Below, one piece after another: positions 55,724 through 64,000 of a stretch of 64,000 bases of DNA (the first letter of the stretch is position 1; every line of letters begins with the position of its first letter). The notes under the pieces are model-generated. The model made no database searches. It was not told where the DNA came from and was given only the letters and a program-made list of their open reading frames with translations. Source of the stretch: Verrucomicrobiia bacterium (lineage in GTDB: Bacteria; Verrucomicrobiota; Verrucomicrobiia; Verrucomicrobiales; Akkermansiaceae); assembly GCA_947462875.1 (NCBI GenBank), contig CANHQJ010000006.1:62001-126000 (forward strand), given 5' to 3'. Position numbers and translations under genes: made by a program.

Positions 55724-56710
55724 ATGAAACGTTGGTGGCATCGCTGGTTTCGCACCCCCAAGGAGCTTCGTGCGATGGGCGTGGTGGGCATCAACATGCG
55801 CAACGCGCGGTTTCTTTTGCCGAACAATCCGCGGAGGTTGTACCAGCGTGTCGATAACAAACTGATGACCAAGGCGCTGGCCGAGGAACGCGGACTGGAG
55901 GTGCCTCTGACCTATCTGGTGGTGACCTCGCCTCACGATGTGGCGTTCATGGAAAAGAAGCTGCTGGCGCACGAGGCGTTTGTGATGAAACCCGCGCGCG
56001 GCAGTGGCGGCAAGGGCGTGTTGGTGATCGATCATCGCGATGGCGATACCTACGTGAAGCCCAGCGGCTCGCGTCTGACCGGTGCCGAGCTGCGTCACCA
56101 TGCGGAGAACATTCTGGCGGGACTCTACAGTCTCGGCGGCAATCGCGACCACGCTCTCATCGAGTATCGAGTGACACCGGCCAAGGTCCTCACCGAGATC
56201 AGCTTCCAAGGTGCCCCCGACATCCGCATAGTGATGCTGCATGGCTACCCGGTGATGGCGATGCTGCGCGCGGCGACTAAAGAGTCGGATGGTCGGGCCA
56301 ACCTGCACCAGGGTGCCATCGGCATCGGCATCGATCTTGCGACGGGTTTGACGGTACGCGCCGTGCACCATGGTTCCATGATCACACATCATCCCGATCT
56401 GAAATCGCCGCTCATCGGCGTGCAGATTCCGTATTGGGACAAGATTCTCGAAATCGCCGTGACCTGCCATGAAATGACGGAACTCGGTTATCTCGGCGTG
56501 GATCTGATGGTGGATGAAACAAAAGGACCGCTGATGATCGAAGTCAACGCCCGTCCCGGCCTGGCGATCCAGATGGCCAACGGCGTGGGACTGATGAAAC
56601 GTCTGATGCCCGTGGTCGAACGCCACAAACTAAAACCACAGGAAAGCGCCGCCGATCGCATCGCCTTCAGCCGCGAGGTTCTGAAGGCGAGAACTTCAGC
56701 ATCAGCCTGA
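55724..56710 (+). CDS. ATP-grasp alpha-L-glutamate ligase-like protein
   Basis: The 328-residue product is an ATP-grasp peptide ligase related to RimK. It shows VMKPARGSGGKGVLVI (the ATP-clamp loop), LIEYRVTP, DIRIVMLHGYPVMAMLR, and a metal-binding EVNARPGLAIQMAN at the end. The N-terminus has the WRxPxELRxxGVVGINMRN-type start seen in this subfamily. It probably joins Glu or another amino acid to a peptide or protein. The fixed association with the inactive transglutaminase and RimB-like protease defines the three-gene set. A second, true RimK lies at the window end. Confidence 0.87.
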   Translation: MKRWWHRWFRTPKELRAMGVVGINMRNARFLLPNNPRRLYQRVDNKLMTKALAEERGLEVPLTYLVVTSPHDVAFMEKKLLAHEAFVMKPARGSGGKGVLVIDHRDGDTYVKPSGSRLTGAELRHHAENILAGLYSLGGNRDHALIEYRVTPAKVLTEISFQGAPDIRIVMLHGYPVMAMLRAATKESDGRANLHQGAIGIGIDLATGLTVRAVHHGSMITHHPDLKSPLIGVQIPYWDKILEIAVTCHEMTELGYLGVDLMVDETKGPLMIEVNARPGLAIQMANGVGLMKRLMPVVERHKLKPQESAADRIAFSREVLKARTSASA

Positions 56711-56735
56711 CGAACAGCGGAGGTTGAGGCGCCTG

Positions 56736-57452
56736 TCACTTCGTTAGGTCCTTGAAGATGCCGAGGGCTGCGTTGGCGGAGATTTTTTGATTGCGGGCGT
56801 AGGCTTGGGCGGCGGCCTGGCGGATTTCCGTTAGTCCCTTCCCCTGGCTCCATGGCACGAGACTGTCGTGAAGAAGAAAGGCTCCCGGATACATCAGTTG
56901 CTGGGTGAGCAGGATGGGGCGCACTTTGAGCGCGGTCAGGCGATCGCGAAAGTAGGCATCGCTTTTGCAGCAGAGCACGATCGCGTCACAGGACTTGGCA
57001 GCGGCCGGGGCCGGGGGATCGATGGCTTTGTCCATCAGGACATTGTGACCGATGAAAACGACGAGTTGGTATTCCCCGGCCACAAGCGCCTTTTCGAAGG
57101 CTTGCAGACAGGCAGCGATTTCCGATCCGCGCCATGCTTCCGCCGTCAGTTCGCAATCGAGCGCGGCATTCGTAAAAAACAGGCGTTCGAGAATCGTCCC
57201 GTCATCGGTGGCGGGTGATGGCTGGAGTTTCCATGACTTGCTGGCCTTGAAGTAAGATGCCAAACCATCACTGCAACCCCAATACAAGTTTTGCGCCGGC
57301 TGATTGCCGTCGCCGATTTTGGCGGGGACGGGTGCGATGCCCTGACTGGCATTGTCGCACAGGGCGACGAATACTTTTACTTTTTTGACCGCAGCGGAGG
57401 CGGGTGAAAGCAATGCACAGAAGAGCACCGCGATGAACCAGCCTCTACGCAT
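56736..57452 (-). CDS. Secreted hypothetical protein
   Basis: The 238-residue product has a signal peptide (about 1-20), then VFVALCDNASQGIAPVPAKIG and NLYWGCSDGLASYFKASKSW. The middle has VVFIGHNVLMDKA and AIVLCCKSDAYF, consistent with an alpha/beta fold of parallel strands. I recall similar uncharacterised bacterial proteins sharing 'F.alCDN..QGI.PVp..iG.G'. No catalytic set is obvious, though the conserved Cys and His could be functional. It overlaps the pyruvate kinase stop by eight bases and follows it on the same strand. Confidence 0.65.
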   Translation of the reverse strand: MRRGWFIAVLFCALLSPASAAVKKVKVFVALCDNASQGIAPVPAKIGDGNQPAQNLYWGCSDGLASYFKASKSWKLQPSPATDDGTILERLFFTNAALDCELTAEAWRGSEIAACLQAFEKALVAGEYQLVVFIGHNVLMDKAIDPPAPAAAKSCDAIVLCCKSDAYFRDRLTALKVRPILLTQQLMYPGAFLLHDSLVPWSQGKGLTEIRQAAAQAYARNQKISANAALGIFKDLTK

Positions 57453-58851
57453 GATAGAGCAGGATCGAGTTGGCGGTGAAATGATCGGACAGCATGTCGG
57501 AAACGATCACGATCGGCGTGCCGGGTTGGGCAAGGTTGTTCTGGCGCAGGATTTCCGCGGCACGCTGGATCGTCTCGTCGATGGTGGGGGAGAAGGGGAG
57601 CTGAAATGAGGTCACGCCGCGCGAGAGGGCGAGTTGGCGGCAGACGCGCTCCTTGGGCGAGAAGGCGTAGAGGGGCGTGCGCGGCCGCAGCAGGGCGGTG
57701 TGGTTCGCCACGATGCCGCGGCGGGTGAGCACGATCAGGCGGGCACCGGGCAGGGAATCGGCGAGAATCACAGCGGCGCGGCAGGTTTTCTGGCGCTCAT
57801 CGCGCAGGATGGCGTGCTCGGCGTATCCGAGGCCGCCGCTGCGTTCGATGCGTGAGGCGATGCGTACGAAGGCCTCCATGCAGCGCAGGGGATAGGCACC
57901 GACGGATGTCTCGCCCGAGAGCATCAGGGCATCCGCTTCCTCGAAAGTGGCGTTGGAAACATCCGTCACCTCCGCGCGGGTGGGCGTCGGGTTGCTGATC
58001 ATCGACTCCAACAATTGGGTGGCGACAATGACACGGCGTCCCAGCTCGTGGCAGCGTTTGACGATGCGGCGCTGGAGGATGGGGAGTTCTTCAAATTCCA
58101 CTTCCACACCGAGGTCACCACGGGCGATCATGATGACATCGGTGGCCTGGATGATGGAGTCGATGTTGCGAATGGCTTCCTGGTCTTCGATTTTGGCAAC
58201 GATTTGCGCGTTGCCCTCCAGTTTTTCCATGGCGCTGCGGAGCTCGCGGACGTGGGCGGCATCGCGGACGAAGGAGCCCGCGACGAAGTCGGCATCGCAT
58301 TCGACGGCCAGTGCCAGATCCGTATGGTCTTTTTCTGTTAGGGCGGGCAGATTCAGTCGCACGCCGGGGAGGTTGATATGGCGTCGCGAGCCCAATTTGC
58401 CGGGCGTCTTGACCTCGCAGGTGATGGCATCCGGGCGCACGCTTTTGATCAGCATGAGCATGGCACCGTTGTCCACGACAAGGGTATTTCCCTCGCTGAC
58501 GTCTTCCATGAGTCCGTCGTAATTGACGGTGGTGGAGAGTTCGATGCTTGCGGGAGTCTTGGATTTGCGGAACTCGACGAGATCGCCTTCCTTCAATTCG
58601 AAAGGCTTTTCCAGATCTCCGGTGCGGATCGACGGGCCGGTGAGATCGAAAAGCACGGCAATGTGGGCATTGCGGTCCTTGGCTTGCTTGCGCACGCGGC
58701 GTGTCATTTCGCGGGCCCATTCGTGCTTGGCGTGCGACATGTTGAGGCGGAACACGTCAGCTCCGATATCGATCAAGGCACCGATGGTTTCTTCCGCTTC
58801 TGTGGCGGGGCCGAGTGTGCAAATGAATTTGGTACGTGGTTGTGGAGGCAT
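57445..58851 (-). CDS. pyk: Pyruvate kinase
   Basis: Pyk makes pyruvate and ATP from phosphoenolpyruvate and ADP. The 468-residue product starts with RTKFICTLGPATEAEETI, has GADVFRLNMSHAKHEW, and the strands with DFVAGSFVRDAAHV and IVAKIEDQEAI. The active-site segment is MIARGDLGVEVEFEELPILQRRIV, and the monovalent cation and metal residues look complete. The C-terminal allosteric domain ends ILLYHA. ATG 58851 matches the family start. It shares the strand with pfkA upstream (91 bases between), so the two committed glycolytic steps may be cotranscribed. Confidence 0.94.
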   Translation of the reverse strand: MPPQPRTKFICTLGPATEAEETIGALIDIGADVFRLNMSHAKHEWAREMTRRVRKQAKDRNAHIAVLFDLTGPSIRTGDLEKPFELKEGDLVEFRKSKTPASIELSTTVNYDGLMEDVSEGNTLVVDNGAMLMLIKSVRPDAITCEVKTPGKLGSRRHINLPGVRLNLPALTEKDHTDLALAVECDADFVAGSFVRDAAHVRELRSAMEKLEGNAQIVAKIEDQEAIRNIDSIIQATDVIMIARGDLGVEVEFEELPILQRRIVKRCHELGRRVIVATQLLESMISNPTPTRAEVTDVSNATFEEADALMLSGETSVGAYPLRCMEAFVRIASRIERSGGLGYAEHAILRDERQKTCRAAVILADSLPGARLIVLTRRGIVANHTALLRPRTPLYAFSPKERVCRQLALSRGVTSFQLPFSPTIDETIQRAAEILRQNNLAQPGTPIVIVSDMLSDHFTANSILLYHA

Positions 58852-58942
58852 GGTTGGGGATAACCAACACGATTTATACCAAGTTGGCAAGCAATGGATG
58901 GAAAACGGATGCGCGGAAACCTCAGATTGACCATGAGGGGGT

Positions 58943-59932
58943 TCAACCCGCCAACGGCGCGCAGAGCTTGAGCAGGTCCTGATCGATCTTGTAGCGGGAA
59001 CCGGCCACCTGATCGATGGGGATGGTGCCGAAAGAGCCGTCTTTGTAAGTCATGATGGCATTGGTTTTGCCTTCCTGCAGGGCATCGACCGCTGCCACGG
59101 CAAATTTATACGCCATGATGCGATCATGCACCGTGGGCGAGCCGCCGCGCTGGACGTGGCCCAGCACGGTGAGACGGGCATCCATGTTCAGGGAGTCGGT
59201 GAGCCAGCGGGTCAGATGCTCTGACATGCGCGTGCCCTCGGCGACGATCGCCAGGACGTAGGTGCGGCCATTTTTGTTCTCCTCGCTGAGGCGGGCGCCG
59301 ATGGAGTCGAGGTCGTACGGAAGCTCCGGAATCAGACAAATTTCCGCACCGCTGGAAAGGGCTGAGACCATCGCCAGGTAGCCGCAGTGGCGGCCCATGA
59401 CCTCGATGACGAAGGCGCGGGAAAAGGATGTGGCGGTGTCGCGGATCGAGTCCACCGACTGGCGGATCATGTTGAGCGCGGTATCCACGCCGAGACAGTA
59501 ATCGGTGCCGGGAATGTCATTGTCGATGGTGGCGGGGATGCCGGCGAAAGGCACGCCGAAGTCGGTATAAAATTGGTTCAGGGCGCTGAACGAGCCGTCG
59601 CCGCCGATGACGATCATTTGCCCGATGCCGCGACGCTGCAGATTGTCGTAGGCTTGCTGGCGGTACTGCAGTTCGAAAAAACGCTTGGAGCGTGAGGAAC
59701 GGAGAACCGTGCCGCCGCGGTGCAGGATGCCGGAGCAGCGATCGCGGTCCGCTTCGAAGATATGATCATCGATGAGGCCGCGCAAACCGTCATAGACCAG
59801 ATAAGGCTTGTAGCCTTGTTTGCGAGCGTATTCCACGCAGCACTTGATGGCAGGGTTCATTCCGGCGCTATCACCTCCGGAGGTCATGATCGCTAATCCT
59901 TTTGACATGTCAGACGCAGAGAACGCTTTCAT
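58943..59932 (-). CDS. pfkA: 6-phosphofructokinase (ATP-type)
   Basis: PfkA phosphorylates fructose 6-phosphate. The product of about 329 residues shows GLAIMTSGGDSAGMNPAIK, the GGDGS motif in VIGGDGSFSALNQF (Gly rather than Asp, as in ATP-dependent enzymes), GIPATIDNDIPGTDY with the catalytic Asp, and EVMGRHCGYLA. LGHVQRGGSPTVHDR follows. Position 124 (E. coli numbering) is Ala, neither the Gly of ATP enzymes nor the Lys of PPi enzymes. The start may be ATG 59932 or ATG 59908. Confidence 0.92.
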   Translation of the reverse strand: MKAFSASDMSKGLAIMTSGGDSAGMNPAIKCCVEYARKQGYKPYLVYDGLRGLIDDHIFEADRDRCSGILHRGGTVLRSSRSKRFFELQYRQQAYDNLQRRGIGQMIVIGGDGSFSALNQFYTDFGVPFAGIPATIDNDIPGTDYCLGVDTALNMIRQSVDSIRDTATSFSRAFVIEVMGRHCGYLAMVSALSSGAEICLIPELPYDLDSIGARLSEENKNGRTYVLAIVAEGTRMSEHLTRWLTDSLNMDARLTVLGHVQRGGSPTVHDRIMAYKFAVAAVDALQEGKTNAIMTYKDGSFGTIPIDQVAGSRYKIDQDLLKLCAPLAG

Positions 59933-60069
59933 GAGATAAAATGCAAGCACATCGTGTGCAAAGGTGAGAGGAATTGGTCCGGATGCGATTTTCTCATGGG
60001 AAATGGTTGTGTCTGATCAACGAATATTGAGGCTTGGAATCTTGCGGAAGTCGTTCATGCTGCACGGGC

Positions 60070-61404
60070 ATGACAGAACGTGAAATCCGCCAAGTGCTCA
60101 ATCTAACCGGAGTGATGCCCAGCCGCCAACTCGGCCAGAATTTCCTGACGGACGCGAGCATTGCCCGTGGCATTGTGGATCATCTCGACCTCCAGCCTGA
60201 CGATACCGTGGTGGAGGTGGGACCGGGCACGGGAGCGCTGACGAATCATGTGGTCGGGCGCGTGAAAAAAGTGATCCTGGTGGAGTTTGATTCCCGGCTC
60301 GCGGCGGCGTTGCGCGAGAAATTTTCCGGTCGCACGGATGTGGAGGTCGTGCATCAGGATGCGGTGGAGTTTGACCTGCGTCGCTTGTTCGCGGATCGTC
60401 CGGTAAAATTTCTCGGCAATCTGCCCTATGCCAGTGGCGGTGCCATCATGAAAAATTTCCTCTCGGTGCCGCATCCGTTCGAGCGCGCGGTGATCATGTT
60501 GCAGAAGGAAGTGATTGATCGTCTGAGCGCCGTGCCGGGGCACTCCGACTATGGATTGTTATCCTTGCGGGTGCAGAGCGCATGGCATGTGGAGACGGTG
60601 ATGGAAGTGCCGCCGGAGGTGTTTTATCCGATTCCCCAGGTGGACTCCAGCGTGGCGGTACTACTGCCGCGTGCGGATTTGCCGGCCTTCGATCGACGGC
60701 TTTTTGACGAATTATTGCGGCGTGGTTTCGGTCAGCGGCGCAAGCAATTGCACAAATTGTTACCTGACTGTGATGACTGGGCGGCATTGGTCGCAAAGCT
60801 GGGCATGCCCGCAACCATGCGTGCGGAAGAGCTGAATCTGGAGCAATGGCTTACGATTACGCATCATTTTGATGATCATCCGCTCAAGGAAATCCCGCAA
60901 AAAGGATCGGAAGTGTTTGATGTGGTGGATGAGGATGACCAGGTCGTCGGTCGATCGACACGTGCGGAAATCCACGCCAGCGGCACACTGCACCGTGCTG
61001 TTCACATCTTTGTGTTCAACAAGCGGCGCGATCTGCTCTTGCAGTTGCGTTCACGCTGGAAAGACAATCACCCCGGCGTGTGGGATTCCAGTGCCGCGGG
61101 ACATCTGGATGCGGGAGAGCACTATCATTCCTGCGCCGTTCGCGAACTGCAAGAAGAACTGGGAATCGAAAAGGAGGCGCTGATTGAAATCGGGAAAATC
61201 CGCCCTTGCAAGGCAACGGGCTGGGAGTTTGTCACCTTGTATGCGGCCCAGTATCAGGGAGCCCTGCGCTTTCCCTGCTCCGAGATCGATGCCGTGCAGT
61301 GGTTTCCGCTTCCGGTCATCGAAGATTGGCTGAAAAACCGACCTGACGACTTCGCCACCGGCTTCATCGAGTGCTGGAAATTGTTTCAGCAAACGAGCCG
61401 CTGA
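60070..61404 (+). CDS. rsmA: RsmA (KsgA) 16S rRNA dimethyltransferase fused to a Nudix hydrolase
   Basis: Residues 1-270 are RsmA, which dimethylates A1518/A1519 of 16S rRNA: GQNFLTD (22-28), VGPGTGALT (50-58) and NLPY (117-120), where the usual NLPYxxS is NLPYASGG. Residues 278-444 are a Nudix domain of the IPP-isomerase/YfcD-like type. The Nudix box is perfect at residues 344-366 (G-x5-E-x7-RELQEELGI), after DVVDEDDQVVGRSTRAEIHASG. The 444-residue frame has no stop between them. RsmA normally has about 270 residues, so this is a true fusion. ATG 60070 is preferred to TTG 60034 for lack of family sequence upstream. Confidence 0.93.
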   Translation: MTEREIRQVLNLTGVMPSRQLGQNFLTDASIARGIVDHLDLQPDDTVVEVGPGTGALTNHVVGRVKKVILVEFDSRLAAALREKFSGRTDVEVVHQDAVEFDLRRLFADRPVKFLGNLPYASGGAIMKNFLSVPHPFERAVIMLQKEVIDRLSAVPGHSDYGLLSLRVQSAWHVETVMEVPPEVFYPIPQVDSSVAVLLPRADLPAFDRRLFDELLRRGFGQRRKQLHKLLPDCDDWAALVAKLGMPATMRAEELNLEQWLTITHHFDDHPLKEIPQKGSEVFDVVDEDDQVVGRSTRAEIHASGTLHRAVHIFVFNKRRDLLLQLRSRWKDNHPGVWDSSAAGHLDAGEHYHSCAVRELQEELGIEKEALIEIGKIRPCKATGWEFVTLYAAQYQGALRFPCSEIDAVQWFPLPVIEDWLKNRPDDFATGFIECWKLFQQTSR

Positions 61405-61432
61405 TGTTCTGCGGAACTATCAAAATGGATAT

Positions 61433-61470
61433 AAAAAATGCTTCGTATCGATAAATACGAAGCATTTTTT
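61433..61470. terminator. Bidirectional terminator
   Basis: A 16-bp perfect stem (AAAAAATGCTTCGTAT at 61433-61448 with its complement at 61455-61470, loop CGATAA) has A-runs on one side and T-runs on the other. It lies between the end of the RsmA-Nudix gene and the convergent small basic protein gene, and serves both. Confidence 0.9.
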
Positions 61471-61492
61471 GTGTTAGATTTTCACTGTGATG

Positions 61493-61831
61493 TCAGTCAA
61501 TGGCGGCGCGGATTTCCTTGCGCAATTCCTTGGCTTCGCGATTGAGTTTTGCCAGCAGTTTTTCCGCTTTGGCGATTTCCGATTTCACGGTGGCGAGGCG
61601 CTCCCAGAGTTTGCTTGGGTTGCGGGTTTTCTTTGCCGTTTTGCTGGCTTTTTTGGCTTTTTTGCCGGATTTTTTGCCCCATGCGGCGAGCGAAGCTGCG
61701 GTGACGCCGAATTTTTTGATGGCTACGGTTTGTCCGCCGCGACCATTCTCTGCATTGTGTTTTTCAATGAATGCGAGAATTTCACCTTTTTGCTCTTCGG
61801 TATAACGTTTGATTGTGCGTTTAGCTGGCAT
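61493..61831 (-). CDS. Small Lys-rich HTH-like protein
   Basis: The 112-residue product has an N-terminal helix-turn-helix-like part (RYTEEQKGEILAFIEKHNAE, then KKFGVTAASLAAWGKK), a Lys-rich linker of about 20 residues (KSGKKAKKASKTAKK), and a C-terminal coiled coil (LATVKSEIAKAEKLLAKLN). The first part resembles the HTH of IS3-type transposase OrfA and MerR-like DNA-binding folds. No transposase follows, so it is probably a chromosomal DNA-binding protein. It ends near the shared terminator. Confidence 0.65.
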   Translation of the reverse strand: MPAKRTIKRYTEEQKGEILAFIEKHNAENGRGGQTVAIKKFGVTAASLAAWGKKSGKKAKKASKTAKKTRNPSKLWERLATVKSEIAKAEKLLAKLNREAKELRKEIRAAID

Positions 61832-61934
61832 AACGCGCGACTGATAGTTCGGAAGTGATGGGTATGCAAGCGAATATTTCAGTGAATTCCGCTACAGTAA
61901 GGACAATGGTCTATCTGTTAGAAATGATGGATGA

Positions 61935-63317
<1,383 letters not shown>

Positions 63318-63337
63318 TCCAGCTCCGCTTCACTCAC

Positions 63338-63372
63338 AAAAAAAGGTCACACGGCAACGTGTGGCCTTTTTT
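63338..63372. terminator. Bidirectional terminator after enolase
   Basis: GGTCACAC pairs with GTGTGGCC across the loop GGCAAC (one G-T pair), flanked by A7 upstream and T6 downstream. It lies between eno and the convergent rimK gene and fits both. Confidence 0.85.
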
Positions 63373-63402
63373 CTTGGGCAGAAATACCGCTCATCACCCA
63401 TT

Positions 63403-64000
63403 TTATTTCCCATCAATCGACTTGGGTTTTTTCTCCTGGAGGGAATTTTCCAGGAACTGGATGATGGCATCCGCGCAGTTTTTGTTCGTGGCGTTTTCAA
63501 TACCCTCCAGCCCGGGCGAGGAATTGACCTCGATGACCAGCGGTCCACGCGCGGAACGCAGCAGATCCACCCCGGCGAGGTTCAGGCCCATGATTCTCGC
63601 GGCCTTGATCGCCGTCTTGCGCTCATCCGGCGTGATGGCGATTTTTTTCGCCTTGCCGCCGCGGTGCAGGTTCGAGCGGAATTCGCCATCGATGCCCTGT
63701 CTCTCCATGGCGGCGATGACTTTTTTCCCTAACACAATGCAGCGTATGTCCGCGCCTTTGGATTCGGCGATGTATTCCTGCACCAAAATATCCGCGCGCA
63801 CTTCCTTGAAGGCCTCGATCACCGACTCGGCGGCTTTTTTTGTCTCGGCCAGCACGACTCCCATGCCCTGGGTGCCTTGCAGCAGTTTCACCACGAGAGG
63901 CGCGCCGCCGCACATGGAGATCAGCTCGTTGGTGGCATCGATCGAGTGCGCGAAGCCGGTGACGGGCAGGCCCACGCCTTTTTTCGCGAGCAGTTGCAGG
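63403..64000 (-). CDS. rimK: RimK-family alpha-L-glutamate ligase (cut by window edge)
   Basis: About 199 C-terminal residues are visible; the start lies beyond the window. They contain [12 protein letters not shown], the ATP-grasp clamp [37 protein letters not shown], and [16 protein letters not shown] with the metal site [14 protein letters not shown]. Each matches RimK, which adds Glu residues to the C-terminus of ribosomal protein S6. Compared with the cluster ligase at 55.7 kb it is clearly closer to true RimK. A terminator between it and eno isolates it. Confidence 0.9.
   Translation of the reverse strand, partial: LQLLAKKGVGLPVTGFAHSIDATNELISMCGGAPLVVKLLQGTQGMGVVLAETKKAAESVIEAFKEVRADILVQEYIAESKGADIRCIVLGKKVIAAMERQGIDGEFRSNLHRGGKAKKIAITPDERKTAIKAARIMGLNLAGVDLLRSARGPLVIEVNSSPGLEGIENATNKNCADAIIQFLENSLQEKKPKSIDGK

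Noticed and set aside
61493-61831. Transposase OrfA of an IS3 element
   Set aside because: Only the HTH part resembles OrfA; no OrfB, terminal inverted repeats or target duplications are seen, and the Lys-rich linker and coiled coil are different.

Overview
The window is 64 kb of GC-rich, densely packed chromosome from a Gram-negative, respiring heterotroph. LpxA, SecA, lipoproteins and a caa3/aa3-type oxidase fit this. Several traits point to the Verrucomicrobiota: a GYF_2-RDD membrane protein, a eukaryotic-type HisA, a sigma-70 factor with a long Lys/Ala/Pro tail, paired Sco-like proteins with DUF420, and FGE-type sulfatase maturation. This placement is inference from gene content. I see no rRNA, tRNA or CRISPR array.

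Layout. 0-10.7 kb: lpxA, the housekeeping sigma factor, the redox repressor rex, a cyclophilin, metG, a LolC/E-like permease, GYF/RDD and esterase genes, and argB. 10.7-17 kb (minus strand): a DUF3634-like protein, prfA, and a methionine synthase encoded as two polypeptides. The larger one carries an in-frame insertion of about 345 residues with a zeta-toxin-family P-loop kinase. 17-22.6 kb: two Sco-like proteins, DUF420, hisD, a TPM-like pair and a lipoprotein. 22.6-35.2 kb (minus strand): ABC-F, secA, DUF58, a PotD-like lipoprotein, cytochrome c, a secreted metalloprotease, RarD, TatD and HisA. 35.2-42.2 kb: formylglycine-generating enzyme, polysaccharide deacetylase, a membrane dynamin-like GTPase, leuCD and rpe.

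42.2-44.5 kb is an accessory island of lower GC. It holds short orphan genes separated by attC-like inverted repeats ending in GCAGAAC/GTTCTGC, with start codons 4-7 bases beyond the repeat core. This looks like an integron-type cassette array without an integrase. 44.6-48 kb: SDR, lipid kinase, DUF218 and HNH genes. 48-53.4 kb: a cytochrome oxidase operon behind a perfect Rex operator, so the Rex made at 3.3 kb probably ties oxidase expression to NADH/NAD+. Its subunit III carries a soluble insertion of about 330 residues. 53.4-56.7 kb: a three-gene amidoligase cluster (retropepsin-like protease, membrane inactive transglutaminase, ATP-grasp ligase). A separate RimK lies at the right edge. 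56.7-63.3 kb: pyruvate kinase, phosphofructokinase, an RsmA-Nudix fusion, a small basic protein and enolase.

The features most worth following up are the kinase nested in methionine synthase (with a small out-of-frame ORF behind it), the attC-like cassette array, the enlarged oxidase subunit III, the Rex-oxidase link and the RsmA-Nudix fusion.
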